Of a stretch of 5,446 nucleotides of DNA, positions 1 through 5,446 are shown piece after piece; position 1 is the stretch's first letter; each line of letters starts with the position of its first letter. The position numbers and the translations under genes were made by a program. The stretch is taken from the NCBI GenBank assembly GCA_030043235.1, contig JASHYF010000172.1:1-5446 (forward strand), in the 5' to 3' direction. Below the pieces are notes generated by a model. The model did no database searches and was not told where the DNA came from. It was given only the letters and a program-made list of their open reading frames with translations. The DNA comes from Solirubrobacteraceae bacterium (GTDB lineage Bacteria > Actinomycetota > Thermoleophilia > Solirubrobacterales > Solirubrobacteraceae).

Positions 1-45
1 CGATGCGCTCGCCCGTTGGTTGCGCGCGAGGCGCCGCCGTGCGCG

Positions 46-894
46 TCAGGCGGCGGTCGCTTCGGCGGGCAGGCCGGCGAGCTGGGCGGTGCGCTCCCAC
101 AGACCCGCGGCGAGCGCGTCGTCCTGTGCCTGCGCGCTGGGGAGCTGCACCTTCTCGTCCACCACGTACTCGCCGCTCAGCGTCGCGGCGTCCGCCGACA
201 GCGCGAGCCACACCAGCGATCTCGCGCCTCGCTGCGGCGAGCGGAAAAAGGGCGCGCCGAGCGTGGTCGCGAGCCTCCAGAACCCGTTCTCGTTCTTGCC
301 GAAGCCCGTGCGCACGACGCCCGGGTGAAAGCAGTTCGCGTGCAGCTCGGGGGCGCGCCTGGCGAGCTCGCGCGTGAACAGGATGTTGCACAGCTTCGAG
401 GTGCCGTACACGCGCATCGCCGAGTAGCCCTTGCGCGATTGCAGGTCCTCCAAGTCCAGGCGCCCGGATTGGTGCGCGTCGGACGCCGTCGTCACCACGC
501 GCCCGCCGTCCAGCCGCGCGCGCAGCAGGTTGGTCAGCAGGAAGGGGGAGAGGTGGTTGAGCGCGAACGTCCGCTCGAAGCCCTCGGAGGTCTCCTTGCG
601 CGAGGCGAACAGCGCGCCCGCGTTGTTCGCGAGCACATCGATGTGCTCGTAGCGCTCCTCCACCTCGGCGGCGAGCCGTCGCACCTCGCTCATCAGCATC
701 AGGTCGGCCACGTGCTCGTGGACCGGAGCCCGCCCGTCCCCGCCGCCGCCCGCCGCCCTGGCTTCCCGCGCGACGGACTTCACGCGCTCCGCGTCGCGGC
801 CCACGAGCGCGACCTCCGCCCCCTGGCGTGCGAGCTCGACCGCCGCCGCCTGGCCGATGCCGCGCGTGGCTCCCGTGATCAGGACCAGCGTCAC
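46..894 (-). CDS. Short-chain dehydrogenase/reductase, retinol-dehydrogenase-like
   Basis: A 282-residue NAD(P)-dependent oxidoreductase of the classical SDR superfamily, probably cytosolic. Visible motifs are the Rossmann glycine motif TGATRGIG (residues 7-14), NNAG (90-93), Asn113, catalytic Ser138 in VVTTASDA, and YGTSK giving Tyr163 and Lys167. HPGVVRT (190-196) follows the active site as usual. The set Asn-Ser-Tyr-Lys is complete, so the enzyme should be active. The overall pattern (long C-terminal part, NHLSPFLLTNLL, HPGVVRTGFG) resembles the RDH11-14/WWOX-like group rather than FabG. Substrate is unknown; a lipophilic aldehyde, ketone or alcohol is the family expectation. The start is GTG at 894, because the nucleotide-binding strand begins two residues later. 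It lies 16 bp after the aldo/keto reductase stop with only a weak Shine-Dalgarno, so translational coupling is plausible. It is the last gene in view; the 45 bases after its TGA show no convincing terminator. Confidence 0.93.
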   Translation of the reverse strand: MTLVLITGATRGIGQAAAVELARQGAEVALVGRDAERVKSVAREARAAGGGGDGRAPVHEHVADLMLMSEVRRLAAEVEERYEHIDVLANNAGALFASRKETSEGFERTFALNHLSPFLLTNLLRARLDGGRVVTTASDAHQSGRLDLEDLQSRKGYSAMRVYGTSKLCNILFTRELARRAPELHANCFHPGVVRTGFGKNENGFWRLATTLGAPFFRSPQRGARSLVWLALSADAATLSGEYVVDEKVQLPSAQAQDDALAAGLWERTAQLAGLPAEATAA

Positions 895-910
895 GCGGGC
901 AACTCTACGC

Positions 911-1963
911 TCACGCGTCGCTGGAGGGCGCCCAGATGTTGATGGCGCTGTCCACCGCGTGGCGGTCGATCTCCGCGAGCTCCTCGGCGGTGAACTGCAG
1001 GCGCTCGAGCGCGGCCACGTTCTGCTCGAGCTGACTCACGCTGCTCGCGCCGATCAACGCGGAGCTCACGCGCGCGTCGCGCAGCACCCACGCGATCGCC
1101 ATCTGCGCGAGCGACTGGCCGCGGCGCGCGGCGATCTCGTTCAGCGCGCGCACGCGCGCGAGCGCCTCCTCGCTCAGCAGGCGCTCGTCGAAGGCCTCGC
1201 CCCGGCGCACGCGCGAGTCCTCGGGCACGCCGTGCAGGTAGCGATCGGTCAACAGGCCCTGGCCGAGCGGCGAGAACACGATCGCGCCCACGCCGTGGCG
1301 CTCGAGCGTGTCCAGCAGGCCGCCCTCGATCCAGCGGTTCAACAGCGAGTAGGAGGGCTGGTGGATGAGCAGCGGCGTGCCCAGGCGCGCGAGGATCTCG
1401 ATCGCCTGCTCGGTGCGCTCCGCGGAGTACGAGCTCACGCCCACGTACAGCGCCTTGCCGTGGCGCACCGCGGCGTCCAGCGCGCCCATCGTCTCCTGCA
1501 GCGGCGTGTTCGGGTCGAAGCGGTGCGAGTAGAACACGTCCACGTGGTCGAGGCCCATGCGCGCGAGGCTCTGGTCGAGGCTCGCCAGCAGGTACTTGCG
1601 CGAGCCCCACTCGCCGTACGGCCCCGGCCACTGGTCATAGCCGGCCTTCGTGGAGACGATCAGCTCGTCGCGATACGGACGGAAGTCCTCGGCGAAGATG
1701 CGCCCGAAGCTCTTCTCCGCGGCGCCGTACGGCGGTCCGTAGTTGTTGGCCAGGTCGAAGTGCGTGATGCCGAGGTCGAACGCGCGGCGCAGGATCGCGC
1801 GGCTGCCCGCCAGCGGGCGGTCGTCGCCGAAGTTCTGCCACAGGCCCAGCGAGATCGCCGGCAGCTGAATGCCGCTCGCGCCCACGCGGCGGTAGGGCAT
1901 GCGCTCGTAGCGCTCCGCCGCGGCCACATACGGCGGATCGGCGCGGGCTGGGTCGAAGGGCAC
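911..1963 (-). CDS. yghZ: Aldo/keto reductase, YghZ-like (L-glyceraldehyde-3-phosphate reductase family)
   Basis: A 350-residue NADPH-dependent aldo/keto reductase. It follows the remembered E. coli YghZ sequence along its whole length, including SLGLW, FDLANNYGPP, STKAGYD, WPGPYG, SRKYLLASLDQSL, LLIHQPSY and a C-terminal SSDA. The AKR tetrad is present: Asp70, Tyr75, Lys106 and His147 (in YSHR). The cofactor phosphate-binding segment is LIGASSVSQLEQN (303-315). YghZ-type enzymes reduce L-glyceraldehyde 3-phosphate and methylglyoxal; the physiological substrate here is not shown by the sequence. The GTG at 1963 is preferred over the ATG at 1900, because the residues between (AERYERMPYR) align with the YghZ start (PERYGQMQYR). 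A GGTGA lies 10 nt upstream, and a GATAAT box ends 6 nt before the GTG, so the gene may be read both from the operon and as a leaderless transcript. It sits just after a broken ribulokinase gene. Confidence 0.95.
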   Translation of the reverse strand: MPFDPARADPPYVAAAERYERMPYRRVGASGIQLPAISLGLWQNFGDDRPLAGSRAILRRAFDLGITHFDLANNYGPPYGAAEKSFGRIFAEDFRPYRDELIVSTKAGYDQWPGPYGEWGSRKYLLASLDQSLARMGLDHVDVFYSHRFDPNTPLQETMGALDAAVRHGKALYVGVSSYSAERTEQAIEILARLGTPLLIHQPSYSLLNRWIEGGLLDTLERHGVGAIVFSPLGQGLLTDRYLHGVPEDSRVRRGEAFDERLLSEEALARVRALNEIAARRGQSLAQMAIAWVLRDARVSSALIGASSVSQLEQNVAALERLQFTAEELAEIDRHAVDSAINIWAPSSDA

Positions 1964-1975
1964 TGTGGGATTATC
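1964..1975 (-). promoter_or_regulatory. Possible internal leaderless promoter for the aldo/keto reductase
   Basis: On the minus strand GATAAT (1975-1970, five of six matches to TATAAT) is followed by CCCACA and then the GTG start at 1963. A transcript starting about 7 nt after a -10 box would begin at the start codon itself, which is the usual leaderless layout in actinobacteria. The box is an AT-rich pocket in very GC-rich DNA. There is no TTGACA-like -35 box at 17-18 bp, so the call is tentative. The GGTGA just upstream (1978-1974) could instead act as a ribosome binding site on a longer mRNA. Confidence 0.35.
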
Positions 1976-2148
1976 ACCAACGCATGAGCTCGGCTCGCTC
2001 GCCGCCGCCGGGCAGCTCGCGGTCGATCACGCCGTGCGTGCAGGGCAGCTCGCTGACCGCCACCTCCACGGCGCTGCGCAGTTCGAGCAGCAGCGCGCGG
2101 CCGCACTCCGTTCCGAAGTCCACGCCGAGCGCGTATGCCAGCCGTCAC
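1974..2148 (-). pseudogene. araB: Truncated, frameshifted N-terminal remnant of an AraB-type ribulokinase (FGGY kinase)
   Basis: The frame read from 2144 to 1976 gives YALGVDFGTECGRALLLEL and, further on, HGVIDRELPGGGE, then AELMRW and TGA (1976-1974). This matches the amino terminus of Bacillus-type L-ribulokinase (IGVDFGTLSGRAVLV, then HAVID, then LPKTG); the 25 residues from the Ala of GRA to the Asp of VID align without a gap. VDFGT is the first ATP-phosphate loop of FGGY kinases. About 50 codons remain of a protein normally near 550 residues, so the catalytic domains are gone. The likely original start is the GTG at 2148, overlapping the ATPase stop as GTGA, but one extra base (or a 2-base loss) before the Tyr codon puts it out of frame. 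Changes such as Ser to Cys in GTECGR fit decay. After GGGE the similarity stops abruptly, suggesting a deletion joint near 1998. Assignment rests on remembered family sequences. Confidence 0.8.
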
Positions 2149-3122
2149 CGCGCGCCCGTCGAGCGTTTGGCGGCAGCCGCCTCCATGTCGGCGGCGAGCG
2201 CCTCCTGGCGCGCGCGGCGGTACTCCTCGACGACGATGTCGGTGAGCTCTTCCACGGAGGTTTCGCTCGTGAGCTTGTCGAACGTGATCACGCCGTCTTG
2301 GATCAGGTTCACGCGGTCGCAGGTGGCGAGCACGTGCACGTAGTTGTGCAGCACCATGATGATCGAGACGTTGCCCTCCTCCTTCAGGCGCTGGATCAGC
2401 TCGAGGATCGCGCCGCCCTCTTTCGCGCCCATCGCCGCCAGCGGCTCGTCGAGCAGCAGGATGTTCGCTTCGCCGTAGACCGTGCGCGCGACCGCGATCG
2501 CCTGGCGCTGGCCGCCGGACAGGCGCGCTACCGGCACGTCCAGGCGCGGGATGTTGATGCCGATTTCATCGAGCGCCTTGCGCGCATTGCGCCGCATGCG
2601 GGCGTTCGCGAGGAAGGGGATCCCCGCATGCACGCGCTCGCGGCGCAGGAACATGTTGTGGTAGACGGACAGCTCGTCGATCAGCGCGAGGTCCTGGTAG
2701 ACGGTGTCGATGCCGTGTGCGCGCGCGTCGTCGACGCTTTTCGGTTCATACGGCTCGCCGCGCAGGAACATCTGCCCTTTGTCCTGCTTGTGAAAGCCGC
2801 AGATGACCTTGATCAGCGTTGACTTGCCCGAGCCGTTGTCGCCGAGCAGGCCCAGCACCTCGCCCTTGCGCAGTTTCAGGCCGACGTCGCGCAGCGCGGT
2901 GATCGGCCCGAAGCTCTTGGCGATGTGCTCGACGCGCAGCACCTCCTCGCCGGCGCCGGGCTCCGCTCGGGCCGGCGCGCCCGCCGCCGCGTCCGCGGCT
3001 GCCGTACCGCCGCTCATGGACGACTCGTCCTCCGCGACCGTCTCGGCCGGCAGGAGCGCCTCGCCGGGCGGGAGCGCCTCGCCGGGCGGCTCCTGCTCGC
3101 CGTTCAGAGGCTGCTCAGCCAA
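2145..3122 (-). CDS. Sugar ABC transporter ATP-binding protein, single nucleotide-binding domain
   Basis: ATPase that powers the adjacent permease on the inner face of the membrane; 325 residues from a TTG start. Walker A is GDNGSGKST (94-102), the Q-loop Gln is in VYQD (142-144 region), the signature is LSGGQ (201-205), Walker B is ILLLDEP (221-227) and the switch His is His259 in VLHN. Unlike RbsA, XylG or AraG, which carry two fused ATPase domains near 500 residues, this has one, as in the FrcA-type subgroup; two copies should dimerise. The first 60 residues are a Pro/Gly/Ala/Glu-rich tail containing a duplicated PPGEAL unit. The TTG at 3122 overlaps the permease stop (TTGGCTGA) and has AAGGGG 7 nt upstream. 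An ATG at 3017 (290 residues, GGAGG 11 nt upstream) is a real alternative, since the conserved domain starts only near residue 61. The stop is followed at once by ribulokinase-like sequence. Confidence 0.95.
   Translation of the reverse strand: MAEQPLNGEQEPPGEALPPGEALLPAETVAEDESSMSGGTAAADAAAGAPARAEPGAGEEVLRVEHIAKSFGPITALRDVGLKLRKGEVLGLLGDNGSGKSTLIKVICGFHKQDKGQMFLRGEPYEPKSVDDARAHGIDTVYQDLALIDELSVYHNMFLRRERVHAGIPFLANARMRRNARKALDEIGINIPRLDVPVARLSGGQRQAIAVARTVYGEANILLLDEPLAAMGAKEGGAILELIQRLKEEGNVSIIMVLHNYVHVLATCDRVNLIQDGVITFDKLTSETSVEELTDIVVEEYRRARQEALAADMEAAAAKRSTGAR
3054..3089. repeat. Perfect 18-bp tandem duplication in the ATPase amino-terminal tail
   Basis: The 18-base unit GAGCGCCTCGCCGGGCGG occurs twice back to back (3054-3071 and 3072-3089) with no mismatch. 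On the coding strand each copy adds six residues of the PPGEAL type, so the reading frame is kept. It lies between the two candidate start codons of the ATPase (3122 and 3017). It therefore either lengthens a flexible tail or, if the ATG is used, lies in untranslated mRNA. Confidence 0.9.
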
Positions 3123-4179
3123 GGCCGGACCCCTTGCGTACGCGCTGCACGAGCACGTTGACCGACATCACGAGGATGATCGCGATGCCCAGGTACAGGT
3201 CGAGGTAGTCGGCGCTCACCCCTTTGATGACGAGGCCGTCGTGGAGTATGCCGAGGAACAGCGCGCCGATCAGGCCGCCGGCGACCGTGCCGGAGCCTCC
3301 CTGCAGGAGCGTGCCGCCGATCACAGCCGCGGCGATGCCCTCGAAGAGGATTTCGCCCGCGCCGGAGGGGTCGGGCGTGGCGGTCGTCGTGTGCACCGCT
3401 TCGAGGATTCCCACGAAGCCTGCGCAGGTCGAGCACATGACGAAGTTGCGGATCAGCACGAGGCGCACGCGCACGCCCGCCTCGGCGGCACCGAGGCGGT
3501 TGCCGCCGACGGCGACGGTGTAGACGCCCCAGCGCGTGAGCGTCAGCAGCAGCTGCAGGACCGCCACGATCCCCAGCGCCCAGATCAGCATCGAGTAGGT
3601 GCCGCCGCCGAAGACCTGCGCGAAGGAGCCCACGTGGATCGCCGAGGTGCCGGGCGTCGCCACCGGCTCCGCGTGCGAGATCACGAGCGTCAGTCCGTCG
3701 AGCACGAACAGCATCCCGAAGGTGGCGACGAACGAGGATATGCCGACGACCGCGATGAAGAAGCCGTTGACGAAGCCGATCATCGCGCTGCCGAGCAGCG
3801 CGATGATCACCGACGGCACGAGCGGCAAGCCCCCGGCGCTGGCGAGCTTGTAAAAGAGGAACGGCGTGATCAGGTAGACGGAGCCGATCGACAGGTCGAT
3901 CTCGCCGTTGATCATCACGAACACCTCGCCGGCGGCGAGGATTGCGAACGGCGCGAAGAACGGCAGCAGGGTCTTGAAGTTCGCGCCGGTCGCGAAGCCG
4001 GGGGTGGACGCCGCAAAGTACACGAACGTCGCGACCGTGACGACGACGATCGAGCCCTCGCGCAGCGTCAGGAAGCCGCGCCCAAGCGCGACGAGCCTCT
4101 TGCCGAGGGCCCGGCTCGCGTTCGCCGGACCCTCGGATGGCGCCTGAGCCGGAGCCTCGCTTCCAGAAGCGATCGCCAC
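3115..4179 (-). CDS. Sugar ABC transporter permease, RbsC/XylH family
   Basis: Integral membrane subunit of a CUT2-type sugar importer; 354 residues, within the normal range for the family. About 35-40 polar, Ala/Pro/Glu-rich residues precede a series of hydrophobic segments (roughly 44-60, 71-90, 98-112, 119-145, 147-168, 195-215, 242-261, 278-318 and 325-344). Hallmarks are NGEIDLSIGS (91-100), the AVGGN...AAEAGVRV cytoplasmic loop that contacts the ATPase (223-238), and the glycine-rich AAAVIGGTLLQGGSGTVAGG (283-302) followed by GLVIKGVS. Substrate cannot be read from the permease alone. It begins with GTG at 4179, 25 bp after the binding-protein stop, with only a weak TAGG Shine-Dalgarno 8 nt upstream. 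Its TGA overlaps the ATPase start. The single permease and single-domain ATPase imply a homodimeric membrane channel. Confidence 0.95.
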   Translation of the reverse strand: MAIASGSEAPAQAPSEGPANASRALGKRLVALGRGFLTLREGSIVVVTVATFVYFAASTPGFATGANFKTLLPFFAPFAILAAGEVFVMINGEIDLSIGSVYLITPFLFYKLASAGGLPLVPSVIIALLGSAMIGFVNGFFIAVVGISSFVATFGMLFVLDGLTLVISHAEPVATPGTSAIHVGSFAQVFGGGTYSMLIWALGIVAVLQLLLTLTRWGVYTVAVGGNRLGAAEAGVRVRLVLIRNFVMCSTCAGFVGILEAVHTTTATPDPSGAGEILFEGIAAAVIGGTLLQGGSGTVAGGLIGALFLGILHDGLVIKGVSADYLDLYLGIAIILVMSVNVLVQRVRKGSGLG

Positions 4180-4204
4180 GACCGCAGCCTAGAGGAGCGT
4201 GCCG

Positions 4205-5308
4205 CTAGGAGACCCCGGCCTTCGACGAGGTGCCCTCGTAACGGCTTTTCGTGGTGACGTAGGGTTGGATGGTTTCTTTGTCGAGGAACTTCAGGCCGGT
4301 GTCGACGTCGGCGATGCCCGAGAGGTGCTTGGAGACGTTGTAGAGGTAGAGCTCCAGGACCGGCAGGAAGCCCTGCAGGTAGGGCTGCTGGTCGATCGTG
4401 AACTCGATGTCGCCCGCCGCGAGCCCCTTCTGGGTGGCTTCCAGCATGTCGAAGCCGCCGCCCTTCATGGTCGCCGAGATGCCGTGTTTCGCGATCGTCA
4501 GCGCGACGTTCGCGGTGTCGCCGCCGTCGACGGCGAACATGCCCTTCAGCTTGGGGTGACCCACCAAATACGCTTCGATCACCTTCAGCTCTGCGGCTTC
4601 GAGGGCCCCGGTCGCGATTTCCTTGGGTGCGATCGCGGGGTGTTTTGCCAGTGTCTTCAGCGCGCCGTTGATGCGTGGCTGGAGGTTGAGCGCGCCCGGC
4701 GTCGCGATGAACAGCGCGACTTCCCCTTCGGGCACGAGTTCGGCGATGTGTTCGCCCATCTCTTCGCCCGCGAGTTCCAGGTTCTGGCCGATGTAGGCCA
4801 GGCGCTTGTTGCCCTTCGCGTCGGCGTTGTACGCGACGACCGGGATCCCTTCCGAGAGCGCTTTTTCAACCGGCGCGTTGAACGCCGTCAGGGAGATCAA
4901 CGTGGTGGCGATGCCGTCCACCTTGGCGGCGGCGGCGGCGTTGATCGAGTTGACCATCTGGCCAATGTTGCTCGATTCCGAGCCTGTCCATGCGTAGCTG
5001 CAGCCGAGCAGTTTGCAGGCGTCCTGGATGCCGTACTGGGTGGGCACGAAGAACGCGTTCGTCGTGACGTGGTTGACGAACGTGAATTTGTAGCTGGTGC
5101 TCGACGCGAAGATGCTCTTGGCGCCGCTGCTGGGCGCGGCGGCCGCGCCGCAGGCGCTCAGGATCGTGCTGACGGAGGCGGCCGCCGCTCCAGTCAACGC
5201 TGTGCGTCGCAAGAATGCGCGCCGGTCGAAGCCCGGTCTGTCGGTGTCCCCGCGCTCGATGAACTCGAGCTGCTCCACGGCTTCATTGGCCTGGTCGGTG
5301 TCTGACAT
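4205..5308 (-). CDS. Sugar ABC transporter substrate-binding lipoprotein with Tat signal
   Basis: A 367-residue periplasmic-binding-protein type I (Peripla_BP_4) receptor that captures a sugar outside the membrane and hands it to the permease. A 28-residue charged leader precedes the twin-arginine motif DRRAFLR (28-34), an Ala-rich hydrophobic stretch (35-50) and a lipobox LSAC with Cys53, so export by Tat and lipid anchoring are expected. The mature part has FTFVNHVTTNAFFVPTQYG near its start, Cys98 and Cys103 close enough for a disulphide, AAAAAKVDGI, GIPVVAYNADA (154-164) and the sugar-binder hallmark DQQPYLQG (306-313). The ATG at 5308 is chosen because GGAGG lies 5 nt upstream; upstream in-frame starts (ATG 5320, TTG 5395) lack such a site or overlap it. 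It is the first operon gene, usual for the most abundant component. The ligand is unknown; the ribulokinase remnant downstream points to a pentose such as L-arabinose. Confidence 0.95.
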   Translation of the reverse strand: MSDTDQANEAVEQLEFIERGDTDRPGFDRRAFLRRTALTGAAAASVSTILSACGAAAAPSSGAKSIFASSTSYKFTFVNHVTTNAFFVPTQYGIQDACKLLGCSYAWTGSESSNIGQMVNSINAAAAAKVDGIATTLISLTAFNAPVEKALSEGIPVVAYNADAKGNKRLAYIGQNLELAGEEMGEHIAELVPEGEVALFIATPGALNLQPRINGALKTLAKHPAIAPKEIATGALEAAELKVIEAYLVGHPKLKGMFAVDGGDTANVALTIAKHGISATMKGGGFDMLEATQKGLAAGDIEFTIDQQPYLQGFLPVLELYLYNVSKHLSGIADVDTGLKFLDKETIQPYVTTKSRYEGTSSKAGVS

Positions 5309-5313
5309 CTGAT

Positions 5314-5318
5314 CCTCC
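5314..5318 (-). promoter_or_regulatory. Strong ribosome binding site of the binding-protein gene
   Basis: GGAGG on the minus strand, 5 nt before the ATG at 5308. It is the best Shine-Dalgarno in the window and decides the start, since the in-frame ATG at 5320 would overlap it. Confidence 0.85.
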
Positions 5319-5389
5319 ATTCCACGCGGTTTGCCTGGGGTCCAGTGGTATGTGCTCGGGGACACTAGCTTCTCGCTCGCGCGAACGGC

Positions 5390-5395
5390 AGTCAA
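5390..5395 (-). promoter_or_regulatory. Possible -35 box of the operon promoter
   Basis: TTGACT on the minus strand (five of six to TTGACA), about 80 bp before the first start codon. No good TANNNT box occurs at 17-18 bp. The nearest, TAGTGT at 5367-5362, is 22 bp away, which is too far for a housekeeping promoter. The operon promoter is probably near here, but its exact place is uncertain. Confidence 0.3.
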
Positions 5396-5400
5396 CCTCC

Positions 5401-5424
5401 AGATCTGCGGGAGGACCGCAGTCT
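5401..5424. repeat. Imperfect inverted repeat upstream of the operon
   Basis: AGA-T-CTGCGG, then the 5-base spacer GAGGA, then CCGCAGTCT: nine pairing positions with one bulged T at 5404. The inner arms CTGCGG (5405-5410) and CCGCAG (5416-5421) match perfectly. It lies just upstream of the TTGACT element. No U-run follows in either direction, so it is not a classic terminator. A binding site for a sugar-responsive regulator or an RNA hairpin of an upstream transcript are possibilities. Confidence 0.5.
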
Positions 5425-5446
5425 GTGCGCGGAAAATCCGTAGGCC

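Noticed and set aside
1..45. GC-rich tail after the SDR gene considered as a terminator
   Set aside because: Short complementary GC patches exist, but there is no clear stem followed by a U-run; chance pairing is likely in such GC-rich DNA.
857..1987. Plus-strand open frame of 376 codons opposite the aldo/keto reductase
   Set aside because: The minus strand encodes a full-length YghZ-like enzyme with all catalytic residues; the plus frame is Ala/Arg/His/Val-rich antisense noise.
1660..2148. Minus-strand open frame starting at the GTG that overlaps the ATPase stop
   Set aside because: It uses the probable original kinase start but reads an Arg/Ala-rich frame that runs into the AKR gene out of frame. 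It is the product of the frameshift, not a gene.
2803..4257. Long plus-strand open frame of 484 codons opposite the permease and ATPase
   Set aside because: It is antisense to two genes with clear family motifs. Its translation is rich in Arg, Asp, His, Glu and Ala with no domain, as expected opposite GC-rich coding sequence.
4924..4945. GGC-repeat run within the binding-protein gene considered as a microsatellite
   Set aside because: It encodes a poly-Ala helix stretch (AAAAAKVDG) common in this family and GC-rich codon use explains it.
4199..5305. Plus-strand open frame of 368 codons opposite the binding protein
   Set aside because: It mirrors the real gene almost end to end and shows low-complexity Val/Arg/Asp/Gly composition with no recognisable domain or ribosome binding site.
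5309..5395. Extended binding-protein start at TTG 5395 or ATG 5320
   Set aside because: The added residues do not resemble a signal peptide, the Tat motif is already 28 residues from the ATG at 5308, and the strong GGAGG is placed for 5308.

Overview
The window is GC-rich. All five intact genes lie on the minus strand, so biological 5'-to-3' order runs from high to low coordinates. GTG and TTG starts, a Tat-type lipoprotein signal and very high third-position GC suggest a high-GC Gram-positive, possibly a Solirubrobacterales-like actinobacterium (Thermoleophilia). The phylum is inferred from style, not proven.

Layout in transcription order: (1) a leader (about 5446-5309) with an imperfect inverted repeat, a possible -35 box and a strong ribosome binding site; (2) a Tat-exported sugar-binding lipoprotein (5308-4205); (3) an RbsC/XylH-type permease (4179-3115); (4) a single-domain sugar ABC ATPase (3122-2145, overlapping the permease by 8 bp); (5) about 170 bp (2148-1974) that would pass as a spacer but encodes a recognisable amino-terminal remnant of an AraB-type ribulokinase; (6) a YghZ-like aldo/keto reductase (1963-911); (7) a retinol-dehydrogenase-like SDR (894-46). 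Gaps are 25 bp or less apart from the remnant, which fits one operon.

The first three genes make a complete carbohydrate importer of the CUT2 (ribose/xylose/arabinose) type. The ribulokinase fragment directly after the ATPase suggests that the ancestral operon imported and phosphorylated a pentose such as L-arabinose, and that the kinase was later lost by frameshift and deletion. The two oxidoreductases now follow the scar. The AKR may also have its own leaderless promoter: a GATAAT box ends 6 nt before its GTG start, within and just past the end of the remnant.

The most interesting item is the cryptic araB remnant and the rearrangement it records. I see no new defence, mobile or RNA system, no CRISPR array, no tRNA or rRNA gene and no insertion sequence.
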